This document shows positions 31,256 through 40,261 of a DNA stretch of 64,000 nt, in pieces. The notes under the pieces were generated by a model that did not search any database, had not been told where the DNA came from, and saw only the letters and a list, made by a program, of their open reading frames with translations. Position numbers and translations under genes: made by a program. Each line of letters begins with the position of its first letter. Positions within the stretch are counted from its first letter, which is position 1. Source of the DNA: DAIDKA01 sp036521075 (GTDB lineage Bacteria > Pseudomonadota > Gammaproteobacteria > Steroidobacterales > Steroidobacteraceae); the NCBI GenBank assembly GCA_036521075.1, contig DATDIL010000021.1, forward strand, positions 1-64,000. The letters run 5' to 3'.

Positions 31256-33823
31256 ATGCGACGTTTACAACCAATACGGCGACGGGTGGTCGTGGGTTCG
31301 CGGCAACTGATTCGGTGCAGCTCGCTGGTGTTGCTGCTGGCTGCGGGTGCCGCCGGGGCGCAGACCCCAGGCGTTGATTCGACGGGTGCTGGATCAACGG
31401 CTGTTCTGGATCAGGTGATCGTCACCGGTTCGCGTCAGTCCGGTCTCACGGCGGCGGACAGCCCCGCCGCGGTACAGATCATCAGCGCCGATGCGCTGCG
31501 GATCGTCGCCGGCAATCCCGATCTGCTGACTGCTCTGTCGCAGGTCGTGCCCTCGTTTGTGATGCAGGCCTTCGGCAATGACCTGGCCGGGGAGACCCTG
31601 CAGGCGAAAGTGCGGGGCCTAAGCCCCAATGATGTGCTGGTGCTGGTGGATGGCAAGCGGCGCCATACCACTGCAAATCTCGAGGTCGATCTGGGCGATC
31701 CGTACCAGGGTGGTGCCGGCGTGGATTTCAATTTCATCCCGCTCGATGCCATCGATCACATCGAGGTGCTCACGGATGGCGCCGCGGCGCAGTACGGCAC
31801 CGATGCCATCGCGGGCGTCATCAACATCATTCTGAAGAAGAACGCCTCGGGCGGCAGCCTGACGGGCACATATGGCAACTACATGGACGGTGGTGGCAAT
31901 ACCGGTGATGTGTCGGGGAATGTGGGCTTTGCCCCCTTCGAGAACAGCTATCTGAATTTCACGGCCGAACTACACCATCACGGAGACAGCAACCGCGGGG
32001 CGATCGATCCGCGCGTAATTAATGCAGCCGACTCCGGCACATTGCCCGATTCAAACGTTGTGAACGCGCCGGGTTATCCGTACCTGAACGGTCAGGAGGG
32101 CGATGCCGAGTACGATCTGAAGCTTTTCTCGATGAACGGTGGCTTTGATCTGGGCAATGGCCAGCAGTTCTACACGTTTGCCACGTACGGCAACAAGGAT
32201 GCCGCGGCATACCAGAACTACCGCGTTCCCAGCAAGGTCTCGTATACCAATCCGATGACCAACGTCACGACCTATCCGTTCCCCTTCGGCTTCGATCCCC
32301 AGGAATCAACCCGCGAAAACGACTTCTCCGTCACCGGCGGCTTCAGGGGCGTTGTTGCCCAGTGGAACTGGGATTTGAGCAGCACCTACGGCGGCGACAA
32401 GCCGTCCATCTACACGCTCAATTCGGCCAATAACGGCCTCTATGGCGCAACCGGCGTCCCCACGCCGCTCACCTACTACGATGGCTTCCTGCAGACGACG
32501 CAGTGGAGCACGACGCTGGATGTGAGCCGCGATTTCAACGTGGGCCTGGCGGGACCGCTGAACGTGGCCTACGGCGTCGAATACCGGCGCGACACCTACG
32601 GGATCGGCGCCGGCATCCCGATATCCTATGAGGACGGCGGTGCACAGTCCTATCCCGGCTTCACCCCGACCGATGCCGGCGTGCACGATCGCAAGAACGA
32701 AGCGCTTTACATCGATCTGGCGACCCAGCCGATCGCGAACCTGCGCGTCGATGCCGCCGGCCGCTACGAGCACTACAGTGATTTCGGCAGTGCGACCGTG
32801 GGCAAGCTCACGGCGCGGTACGATTTGACGCAGCAGTTTGCCGTGCGCGGCACTTTCAGTAACGGCTTTCGTGCACCCACGCTGGCGGAGGAGTACTACT
32901 CGGCGACCAACGTCACCACCACCACCGCCCAGGTACAATTGCCCCCGGATTCAGTGGGCGGCAAGCTTCTGGGACTGGGCAATGGGTTGCAGCCGGAGCA
33001 TTCCGTCAATCTGAGCCTTGGGTTGGTGTGGCGGCCGCTGCCCGGCCTCAACACCACGCTGGACGTCTATCAGATCAGCATCACCAACCGCATCGTCGGA
33101 ACCGGTGACCTGTACGGCACGATCAATGGTGTCCTGCAACCTTCGGCGCCGGCCGTGAATGCGGCAATCGCCGCCAATGGCAACAGTCTCGATCCGGATG
33201 TGGTGGCAAGCGGCACCACCGGAGTTGCCATTTTTTCCAACGGCATCGATACCCGCACGCAGGGCGCCGACCTGGTGTTCAATTTCCCGGATGATTACGC
33301 ATTTGGCCATATCAACTGGTCCGTCGGCGCGCAGTTGAATCAGACGGTCATCACCAAGATCCCGGGCACGCCGCCGCAACTCATCGGACTGTCGTTGTAC
33401 AACGCCGAGGCGCTGTCTGATCTGAGCACGGCCAGTCCCAAGTACACCGTCAATCTCGGCGCGCTGTGGACTTACGCGAAGGCATCGGTCGACCTCATCG
33501 AGAAGGTCTATGGCCCCGTCTCCGAGTGGGAGAACGACGACGGCGATAATCCGACCAACGATCCGCAGTGGTTCAAGTCCGCCATGGGGGTGACGCCGGT
33601 GACGGACCTCGACCTGGGATACCAGTTGGCCCGCCATGTCCGCATAGATGTCGGCGCGCTGAATTTATTTGACCGGTATCCGCACAAGCTGAATGGCGAG
33701 CTGCTCGCACATTACGATACCCCCGCGTACGGCGATAACCTGGGCGTACAGCAGTACCCCTCGTTCTCGCCCATTGGCATCGATGGCGGGTTCTACTATG
33801 CGCGGGGGACGATCACGTTCTGA
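31256..33823 (+). CDS. TonB-dependent outer-membrane receptor
   Basis: An 855-residue receptor. The ATG at 31256 follows AGGTGAGGG; a GTG four codons upstream is an alternative. After a signal peptide (LVLLLAAGAAGAQ) comes the TonB box-like region LDQVIVTGSRQSGLTAADSP, the plug domain (VRGLSPNDVLVLVDGKRRHT; DGAAAQYGTDAIAGVINI) and a 22-strand barrel ending in YYARGTITF. The family is that of plug-receptors with unclear substrates; no iron genes adjoin it on its strand. The end of the gene forms a hairpin with the convergent porin gene. Confidence 0.92.
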   Translation: MRRLQPIRRRVVVGSRQLIRCSSLVLLLAAGAAGAQTPGVDSTGAGSTAVLDQVIVTGSRQSGLTAADSPAAVQIISADALRIVAGNPDLLTALSQVVPSFVMQAFGNDLAGETLQAKVRGLSPNDVLVLVDGKRRHTTANLEVDLGDPYQGGAGVDFNFIPLDAIDHIEVLTDGAAAQYGTDAIAGVINIILKKNASGGSLTGTYGNYMDGGGNTGDVSGNVGFAPFENSYLNFTAELHHHGDSNRGAIDPRVINAADSGTLPDSNVVNAPGYPYLNGQEGDAEYDLKLFSMNGGFDLGNGQQFYTFATYGNKDAAAYQNYRVPSKVSYTNPMTNVTTYPFPFGFDPQESTRENDFSVTGGFRGVVAQWNWDLSSTYGGDKPSIYTLNSANNGLYGATGVPTPLTYYDGFLQTTQWSTTLDVSRDFNVGLAGPLNVAYGVEYRRDTYGIGAGIPISYEDGGAQSYPGFTPTDAGVHDRKNEALYIDLATQPIANLRVDAAGRYEHYSDFGSATVGKLTARYDLTQQFAVRGTFSNGFRAPTLAEEYYSATNVTTTTAQVQLPPDSVGGKLLGLGNGLQPEHSVNLSLGLVWRPLPGLNTTLDVYQISITNRIVGTGDLYGTINGVLQPSAPAVNAAIAANGNSLDPDVVASGTTGVAIFSNGIDTRTQGADLVFNFPDDYAFGHINWSVGAQLNQTVITKIPGTPPQLIGLSLYNAEALSDLSTASPKYTVNLGALWTYAKASVDLIEKVYGPVSEWENDDGDNPTNDPQWFKSAMGVTPVTDLDLGYQLARHVRIDVGALNLFDRYPHKLNGELLAHYDTPAYGDNLGVQQYPSFSPIGIDGGFYYARGTITF

Positions 33824-33839
33824 GAAGATCAGAACGTGA
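33813..33839. terminator. symmetric hairpin at the convergent receptor/porin ends
   Basis: A perfect 11-base inverted repeat, TCACGTTCTGA (33813-33823) and TCAGAACGTGA (33829-33839), loop of five. It includes the last codons and stops of both genes (both proteins end in TF). It lacks T runs, so it may work as a bidirectional 3' mRNA end or as a weak terminator. Confidence 0.55.
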
Positions 33840-35385
33840 AACGGCCCCCGATAGTTGGAGCGGTGTTGTTGGTGTGGAAGTAGGGCACGCCGGGGCCGTG
33901 CGCAATGGCGATGGCCAGACCGCCGCTCACATCCGAATACGCAACGCCGGCATAAGCATCGAAGCGCTCGGTGAAGTGATGGTCCACAAAGAGTGAGAGC
34001 TCATTGAGGGTGCCCGCGCAGGAACTGCGCAACCCGGCGGTGGTCGAGCAGGTCGATGGAATGCGGAAGTCGTTCTGCAGCTGGTGATACCAGGACGCAG
34101 TGATGCCGGTGTGGCTGTCGAAGGCGTATGTCACTCCCGTCCACCAGATCTGCACGAGCTTCGGAGAATCCAGACTGTCGTCTTCGACGCCGCTCAGGAA
34201 ATAGCCGCCCTGGTCCGAGGCGCCTACACCCAACGGCTTGGACGGGTTGGTCTGCCGGATGTGTTCGTAGCCGGCAAAGAACCGCAATGGATCCCAGGCA
34301 TACCTGAGGGCCACCATTACCGCGCTGTTGTCGGTCACGATGCCATACAGGGTATTGTCCGGTGAGATCAGATTCGCGCCGGCTATCGGGTTGGTATTGA
34401 TGCTGTTGACGGTCGACTCGTAGGGCTGCGTCGGACTCTGGGGCCCCAACAAGGGATTCAGTACGCTGATGGCCTGGTTGTAATGCTGGTAGACGATATC
34501 GGCGGAGAAGTCGGCGTACTCGCCGCCGAAGTCAATTCCATAGGCTGTGTTATGCGCTTCCTGCGCCGTACAGGTCGCGGCGCTCCAGGTTGCGGAGGCG
34601 GAATAGCAGCCGCCGGCGCCGCCTGCGAACTTATACATCGCCCCGACATGCACCGGACCATGGGCGAGGCGATATTTCGTGGCATTGTCCCAGCGGCTGT
34701 CCTCGGTGTCGCCGCCGCCGGCCATTGTGCCGCTGTACCCGATGTAGGAGAAGCCATTGGCGCCGCCGGCCGGATCGTACGCGAGCATCGCATCGGTACC
34801 GAGCGCACGTTGACGACCGTACGTCAGCGTGCCCAGAACATCGGACGAAACTCCGCCGAAGAATTCGTCATTGAAGAGTTGACCCGCGCGCGAGCCATCG
34901 GTGGCTTCCGCATAGCTGCCTCTGGGAAGGCCATTGTTGGCGATGTTGGTGGCTGACGAATTGGCGAGCTGGCCTGACTGTGGATTGATGGCTGTCGTAG
35001 CGTTGAACAGCGCGAACCAGCCCTGCAGAAGCTCCTCCTTACCCTTGATGCCCACACCCGTCAGCGACAGATTGTTCGGCGCCACGAGCCATCGGGAATG
35101 ATTGCCGTTGCGGTTGACCAGCGATTCGCCTTCATAGTTGTAGGGGCTTACGGGTAGGCCGTGGCTGACCCAGCCGACGCCCGCGTCGTACCTGCCGAAA
35201 ATGGTGATGCCGTGCCAGGCCAGCGGGCAAGCGGTAGTGGCGAACTCCTTGACGCTCCGGCAGCCCACCTCGGCATTGGCTGCAGCGGCCGTGGCGCCGG
35301 CCCCATCGGGCGCGGTTTGCGCCAGCGCTGGACCGGAGGCGAGTGCAGCAACAATGAGACAAAGAGGCGTCAGACGGTTCTGCAT
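33829..35385 (-). CDS. outer-membrane porin
   Basis: A 518-residue Gram-negative porin of the Porin_4 type. The signal peptide (LCLIVAALASGPALA) is followed by WHGITIFGRYDAGVGWVSHG, a conserved first strand, and many alternating beta strands, with the L3-like acidic loops and a C-terminal GGRFTF (terminal Phe for BAM recognition). Several Cys pairs (GCYSASATWSAATC; CSTTAGLRSSC) may form loop disulfides. It is the last gene of the Fiu-PiuC operon, 21 bases after PiuC, and is paralogous to the porin at 49458. Confidence 0.87.
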   Translation of the reverse strand: MQNRLTPLCLIVAALASGPALAQTAPDGAGATAAAANAEVGCRSVKEFATTACPLAWHGITIFGRYDAGVGWVSHGLPVSPYNYEGESLVNRNGNHSRWLVAPNNLSLTGVGIKGKEELLQGWFALFNATTAINPQSGQLANSSATNIANNGLPRGSYAEATDGSRAGQLFNDEFFGGVSSDVLGTLTYGRQRALGTDAMLAYDPAGGANGFSYIGYSGTMAGGGDTEDSRWDNATKYRLAHGPVHVGAMYKFAGGAGGCYSASATWSAATCTAQEAHNTAYGIDFGGEYADFSADIVYQHYNQAISVLNPLLGPQSPTQPYESTVNSINTNPIAGANLISPDNTLYGIVTDNSAVMVALRYAWDPLRFFAGYEHIRQTNPSKPLGVGASDQGGYFLSGVEDDSLDSPKLVQIWWTGVTYAFDSHTGITASWYHQLQNDFRIPSTCSTTAGLRSSCAGTLNELSLFVDHHFTERFDAYAGVAYSDVSGGLAIAIAHGPGVPYFHTNNTAPTIGGRFTF

Positions 35386-35406
35386 CCAGGCACTCGAGGA
35401 TCTGCG

Positions 35407-36087
35407 CTAGGTATCAGCCCAGTGGCGCAGCAGATTGTGATAGATGCCCGCCAGACGCACGCACGCGGTGTGATCCGCACCGGCATGCCCCAGCTGTTGT
35501 ATCGTGCTGTCCAGGTCGAAGAGGAGCTCGCGGCGGGTGTCATCCCGCACCATGCTCTGCACCCAGAAGAAGGCGGCCTGGCGCACCCCGCGGGTGACGG
35601 GCCGGACATGATGTATGGTGCCGCCGCTGTAAAGCACCAGGTCCCCGGCAGGCAGCTTCACCGCTCGTTCCCCGCCCGCGGCGCCGATGACCAGTTCACC
35701 CCCATCGTACTGCGCCGGGTCGGTGAGAAAGACGGTCGCCGACAGATCGGTTCGCACCTGATGATGCGAGCCGGCCAGAGGCTGCACGGCCCCGTCGATA
35801 TGTGCCCCGTAGGACTGGCCAACGCCGTAGCGGTTAAACAGCGGCGGCAGCACTTTCAGGGGCAACGCGGCCGCGATGAAGAGCTGATTGCGATCAAGTT
35901 CGGCCTGGATCACGCCACCGAGCCGGTGCGCCACCGGCTCATCCTCGGGCGTCTGCGTGTTGCTCTTGGCCCGGCTCGAGAGGTAGCCGGCAGTGGCCTT
36001 GCCGTCGATCCACCGCGCAGATCCCAGAATCGCCTGAAATTCGGCGACCTGGGATGCGTTCAGCAGCCGCGGGATCGTAATCACCAT
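35407..36087 (-). CDS. piuC: PKHD-type Fe(II)/2-oxoglutarate hydroxylase (PiuC-like)
   Basis: A 226-residue dioxygenase commonly encoded beside catecholate-siderophore receptors. The iron ligands are in YGAHIDGAVQ (His, Asp) and GGTIHHVRPVTRG (His), with the 2-oxoglutarate Arg in the latter. It starts three bases after the receptor stop, so they are one operon. The physiological substrate is unknown. Confidence 0.93.
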   Translation of the reverse strand: MVITIPRLLNASQVAEFQAILGSARWIDGKATAGYLSSRAKSNTQTPEDEPVAHRLGGVIQAELDRNQLFIAAALPLKVLPPLFNRYGVGQSYGAHIDGAVQPLAGSHHQVRTDLSATVFLTDPAQYDGGELVIGAAGGERAVKLPAGDLVLYSGGTIHHVRPVTRGVRQAAFFWVQSMVRDDTRRELLFDLDSTIQQLGHAGADHTACVRLAGIYHNLLRHWADT

Positions 36088-36090
36088 AAG

Positions 36091-38283
36091 TCAATAGGTT
36101 GCCGATATGCTCACGAGCAGTGTGCGTCCCTCGCCCGGGACGACATGGAAGAAATGCAGCTGGTCGTAATAGTACCGGTTGAAGAGGTTGTTTACATTCA
36201 CCTGCGCGGCGATGCGCGGGGTGATCGCGTACTTCGCCATGGCGTCGAAATCCCAGAATCCCGGAACGGTCTTGATGGGGGGGACATTCTGCGTGTACTG
36301 CGATGAAACGAACCGGCCGCCGCCGCCGAACTCCAGCCGCTCCCCGAGCCGATACGTGGTCCAGGTCGTGAAGGCATGTTTCGGGGTATTCATCAGCGGC
36401 GCGCCAACCGGCGCGGCGCCTTTCGCGGTTTCGGTCACCTTGCTGTCGAGGTACGTGTAGCCGCCGAGGATCTGCCAGTTGGAGGTCAGGTTGCCTTCGG
36501 CGCGCACCTCCCCGCCATCCACCTGCTGGCTGCCGGCGAGGATGTTCAGTACGGGATCGGTGGGATCCGGAACACGGGCGTTGTCCTTCTCGAGCCGAAA
36601 GATCGCGCCGCTGAGGATCAGTTTCTCCCGCAGCAGGTCCCATTTGGTGCCCAGTTCAAAAGTCTTGTTCTTTTCGGGATCCAGATTCGCGTTGTTCAAG
36701 GAGAAGGAGCGCGAGCTGCTGATCAGCGACAGGTCCTCGGCGGATGGATCAAAGGAGGTCCCGAACGAGAAATACGCATTGCCGTGGGGCGTGATCTTGT
36801 ATGCGAGGGCCGCGCGATAGCTGAAGTCCCGGTCCGTGTGCGGTATGTGATCGGTCGTCACGATGGCACCGGGCACCGTCGCTGAGTAGTTTAGATCGTT
36901 GTAATCGACGTCGAATCGATCCCAACGGATACCGAGTATCGCCTGCCAGTTATCGAGCGTTGCCGTGTTCATGATGAAGGGTGCGACGCTGTTGGCGCTC
37001 AGATGCGTTTCGTAGCGCGGAAACTGATTGCCCGTAAATGCCTGATTCTCGTTTGGGTCCAAAAGCGGTGTTGTCGGCACGCCGCTGAAATTGTAGAAAG
37101 TCGGCGCGGCTTTCTCGTGACCGCCTTCGATGCCGATGACCGCCGTATTTTGAATATCGCCGCTCTGGAAGCGCACGGTTGCGAAGAACTGGTCCCAGAG
37201 CATGGTGTCAACGCTGTTTCCCGAGTTGACGTTGCGCGTGACATTCACGGACGACAGGGGTGTGGTCAGTGGAATCGATGTCGCAATCAACGGCTCGCTG
37301 AAGCGAAACTCGCGCCCGTAACTTGCATAGCGCAGCTGATTCTCGATCGTGAAGGAATCCGAGAAGTCATGATCCACCTTGAAGCTCGCGATGTCGGTGT
37401 GCGTGCGCATGAAATCGCTGCGGAATCCGTAGAAATTCTGCTCCGGCACGGCGGCCGGCGTGGTGCCGAAATACGGTAGGCCGTAATCCGGGATGTCATC
37501 GTTGTACTGATGATTGTAGGCGAATGTCACGCGCGTCGGGGTCCCAAGACCGAAGCTGATGCTGGGCGCGAATCCCCAGCGCGAGTCCTGAATGACGTCC
37601 CGATCGGTCACATCCGCCTTGATCCCCATCGCATTGACCCTGACGGCCGTGCCCGAGCCCGGGGATATGGGCTCATTCACGTCGAGGGTTGCGCGGCGCG
37701 TATCGTCGGTGCCCCCGGTGAGCACTCCGGAGATCGCCTCCTCGAGCTTCGGCAGTTTGCTGGCCTGCTCGATCACGCCGCCGGTCGAGCCGCGTCCGAA
37801 GAGGATTCCCGAGGAACCCTCGAGCACCTCAATGGCCTCCAGATTGAACGGGTCGCGATAGTAGTCACCGTAGTCACGGATGCCATCCAGGAACATATCC
37901 GTGCGTGCCGAGAAGCCGCGGATGGTCGGCGAATTGCCCAGCGAGCGGAATTCACCGGCGCCGATGGTGATTCCCGGCACATTGCGCAGGGCCTCATTGA
38001 GATCCGTCACGGCGCGGTCCTGCATGACCTGTTCGGTGACGGTGGCGATCGATTGGGGGGTGTCGGCAATGGGCGTGGTCAGCTTCGAGAGGCTGGAGGT
38101 GTCGAGCTTGTAAGCGTCCCTCTCACCCAGCACGTAGACCTCCTCCACGTCGCCGCGGTTGGCGGAAGCGTCTGTCTTCTGATCGTCCGCGTAGGCGGAG
38201 TGGGCCTGCAGAATGCCCAAGCCCGTTCCGGCCAGCAACACCGAACGAAAGCGGCCATTCCCGACCCGATTGTCAGCACTCAT
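36091..38283 (-). CDS. fiu: TonB-dependent siderophore receptor, Fiu-like
   Basis: A 730-residue receptor. The N-terminus has a signal peptide (ending in AHSAYA), then VEEVYVLGERDAYKLDTSSL and the plug domain (DRAVTDLNEALRNVPGITIG; IRDYGDYYRDPFNLEAIEVL). The barrel ends in RTLLVSISATY. The adjacent PiuC gene and the plug sequence fit receptors for catecholate siderophores such as Fiu/PiuA. It is first in a three-gene iron-type operon. Confidence 0.9.
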   Translation of the reverse strand: MSADNRVGNGRFRSVLLAGTGLGILQAHSAYADDQKTDASANRGDVEEVYVLGERDAYKLDTSSLSKLTTPIADTPQSIATVTEQVMQDRAVTDLNEALRNVPGITIGAGEFRSLGNSPTIRGFSARTDMFLDGIRDYGDYYRDPFNLEAIEVLEGSSGILFGRGSTGGVIEQASKLPKLEEAISGVLTGGTDDTRRATLDVNEPISPGSGTAVRVNAMGIKADVTDRDVIQDSRWGFAPSISFGLGTPTRVTFAYNHQYNDDIPDYGLPYFGTTPAAVPEQNFYGFRSDFMRTHTDIASFKVDHDFSDSFTIENQLRYASYGREFRFSEPLIATSIPLTTPLSSVNVTRNVNSGNSVDTMLWDQFFATVRFQSGDIQNTAVIGIEGGHEKAAPTFYNFSGVPTTPLLDPNENQAFTGNQFPRYETHLSANSVAPFIMNTATLDNWQAILGIRWDRFDVDYNDLNYSATVPGAIVTTDHIPHTDRDFSYRAALAYKITPHGNAYFSFGTSFDPSAEDLSLISSSRSFSLNNANLDPEKNKTFELGTKWDLLREKLILSGAIFRLEKDNARVPDPTDPVLNILAGSQQVDGGEVRAEGNLTSNWQILGGYTYLDSKVTETAKGAAPVGAPLMNTPKHAFTTWTTYRLGERLEFGGGGRFVSSQYTQNVPPIKTVPGFWDFDAMAKYAITPRIAAQVNVNNLFNRYYYDQLHFFHVVPGEGRTLLVSISATY

Positions 38284-38322
38284 CGATGCAAGCTCCCTTG
38301 TATTCCAATGTATACAGCGAGC

Positions 38323-38341
38323 TTACATATATAGTTTGTAA
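38323..38341 (-). promoter_or_regulatory. possible Fur-like dyad upstream of the Fiu operon
   Basis: A 19-base AT-rich imperfect dyad, TTACATATATAGTTTGTAA, 40 bases before the receptor start. Length and composition fit a Fur box, but it does not match the GATAATGATAATCATTATC consensus well. Confidence 0.3.
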
Positions 38342-38418
38342 TGTTTTATGTCAAAGCTAGGGGCCGGGCCGAACGGCCCTGTACCGCTCAGGACGGTGCG
38401 TAGGATCGCGGCGGGGGA

Positions 38419-40020
38419 TTACTTCTGGTAGGGGTAGATGCGGAAGGACGCCATCCCTTCGAACATTCCCGCAGCCGGAGCGCCTCCGGTTGCCTCGAAC
38501 AGCGTGCGCTGGATGTATCCGGCCTGCAGCCCGAACTGCACATTGCCCAAGGCGCCGCGGTAGAACTTCCACCAGAAGCCGCCCGTGACTTCGTCGACCT
38601 TCTGGTTCTGGCCGGCGCAGGTGCCATTCAAGGCATAGCAGCCGCTGTTGTTCAGATTCGGGATACCCAGGCCATACCAGTACGGTCCGACGGTCGCAGT
38701 CGAGTACTGGTACAGCGTCTTGCTCTGCTGCTCGCGACCTGCATACAGGTAGGCTTGCAGGGCGGGGCTGGGCGTGTAGACCAGTCCGGCCAGAACCTGG
38801 TAGGCCTGAATCGGCGCGAGCGAGCCATCGGGCTTCACCACCACATCGTTCAGCGAGCCCGAGCCGTAGCGGCCAATGCCCTTGCCGGCGAGGCCACTGA
38901 TCTGCAAGCTCAGCAGGCTGGGAACCAGGGGTAGGATGGCGCCAACACCGACGCCACCGCCCATGGTGGTCTGCGTGGTGGCCGCGATTGCCGAGCGAAA
39001 GAAACGGCCCAGCCCATACAGCTCGTAGTGGCCATAGCCCGGATCGGCCGCGATTTTCGCCACGATATCCGGGGCAATGTCCGTCGAGAAGCTGGTCCCG
39101 GAGACGCTGCAGGTACTGGTGGAGGTGGAAGTGGAAGTCGCAGTACCGGTGGTCGTGGTAGTCGTGGTGGTGGTGGTGGTGGAGGCCGTGCAGGTGCCGC
39201 CGCCATTGCCCAGCTGACTCGTGCCCGCGAAGCCGGTGGTGGGCGCCGCCGGGAGCGTGCCCTTGATACCGTTGGCGGCGAGATTGTTGGTGCTGATGAT
39301 GCCCGTGTCCTGAGGGCTCTCCAGCGACAGTCCCAGCCACAGGCCGTCGGCGACCTTGTCGACGAGGCGGACCTGCGGGTTACGGGTCCAATTGAATCCC
39401 GCGACGTACTGCGCGTCTATGGTGAGCGGCACGTTCTCATCGCGCGGATCCATGCCTTTCTTGTTCAATGTCACCAGGCTCCAGCTCTGACCCGCCAGCA
39501 GGTACCAGCCTGCATCACTGGTGAACTTGCCGTAGAAGTTGCGGACGCGCGGCTGGTAGCTGTTGCTCTCATTGGAGTTCGCAGTGGGCGCGGCGCCCAG
39601 GAAGTCCATTTCCATGTAGGTTTCGGCCTTGTAGCCACCCATATCCTGGGTCTGGGCGAGGATCGACAGACGGCTCTGACGGGCGGTTTCACGGAATTCG
39701 GAGACGTTGCTCTGTTCCGTATTGCCCAGCGGCACGCCACTGAAACTCGAGCCCACATCGGCGCTTTCGTCCCGGTTGCGATAAATGGTCGCCAGTTCGG
39801 AGAAGCCCCCGAACAGCAGGTTGACGGGGCCCGCCTGCAGCGTCGGGTTGGTGCTGGCCGCCGGCGCCGCGGAGGTATCGGGCGCGCTCTGTGCCATTAC
39901 CAGCGGTGCGGATCCTGCGCCGAGTATCAGGGCGATGGCGGCTGCGACGGGGGACAACCGCCGCTGCGAGCGCGCAGCGCCGGAATTGGAATGAGGGGCC
40001 TGGGAGCTGGGCAGTGTCAT
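38419..40020 (-). CDS. DcaP-like trimeric porin with Thr-rich loop
   Basis: A 533-residue outer-membrane channel with a long signal sequence (ending LVMAQ) and DcaP-family strands: FRETARQSRLSILAQT, YKAETYMEMDFLG, RVRNFYGKFTSDAGWYLLAG and SWSLVTLNKKGMDPRDENVP. The DcaP family passes small, often negatively charged, solutes. Between two Cys it has an odd tract of 11 Thr then a Ser/Thr ladder, encoded by a GGT-type triplet run (39148-39180). A Pho box upstream suggests phosphate control. Confidence 0.88.
   Translation of the reverse strand: MTLPSSQAPHSNSGAARSQRRLSPVAAAIALILGAGSAPLVMAQSAPDTSAAPAASTNPTLQAGPVNLLFGGFSELATIYRNRDESADVGSSFSGVPLGNTEQSNVSEFRETARQSRLSILAQTQDMGGYKAETYMEMDFLGAAPTANSNESNSYQPRVRNFYGKFTSDAGWYLLAGQSWSLVTLNKKGMDPRDENVPLTIDAQYVAGFNWTRNPQVRLVDKVADGLWLGLSLESPQDTGIISTNNLAANGIKGTLPAAPTTGFAGTSQLGNGGGTCTASTTTTTTTTTTTGTATSTSTSTSTCSVSGTSFSTDIAPDIVAKIAADPGYGHYELYGLGRFFRSAIAATTQTTMGGGVGVGAILPLVPSLLSLQISGLAGKGIGRYGSGSLNDVVVKPDGSLAPIQAYQVLAGLVYTPSPALQAYLYAGREQQSKTLYQYSTATVGPYWYGLGIPNLNNSGCYALNGTCAGQNQKVDEVTGGFWWKFYRGALGNVQFGLQAGYIQRTLFEATGGAPAAGMFEGMASFRIYPYQK
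39112..39192 (-). repeat. triplet-repeat tract inside the DcaP-like porin gene
   Basis: A run of ACC-type codons for 11 Thr (39148-39180, with five perfect GGT units at 39166-39180) and an adjacent Thr/Ser ladder lie between two Cys codons. Being triplets, length changes alter loop length without breaking the frame. Confidence 0.85.
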
Positions 40021-40076
40021 GAGTCGGTATCCTTCCTGACCGGTTAGTTTCAGCGCCGCAACTGTGATTCATGCGC

Positions 40077-40104
40077 ATGACATACAGATTTCACACATGT
40101 GACA
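40077..40104 (-). promoter_or_regulatory. Pho box upstream of the DcaP-like porin
   Basis: Read on the minus strand: TGTCAC (40104-40099), TGAAAT (40093-40088) and TGTCAT (40082-40077), exact 11-base steps. The outer units are perfect and the middle is degenerate. The layout matches the pstS box. It ends 57 bases before the porin ATG. The 40021-40261 gap holds nothing else I can name. Confidence 0.65.
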
Positions 40105-40261
40105 GTTCTGTTTCAGCGATGCTGCGCCGCAGGGATTTACCGGGTTCCGCGCGCCGAATGCATTGCCGGCCCCCTCCACAACGAGTCGTACCGGGCGGTG
40201 GGAACTCTGCAATTCCGATCTTGTTGTTTTTTAGCTTCGAGCCGGCAGCGGGCTGCGTGCC

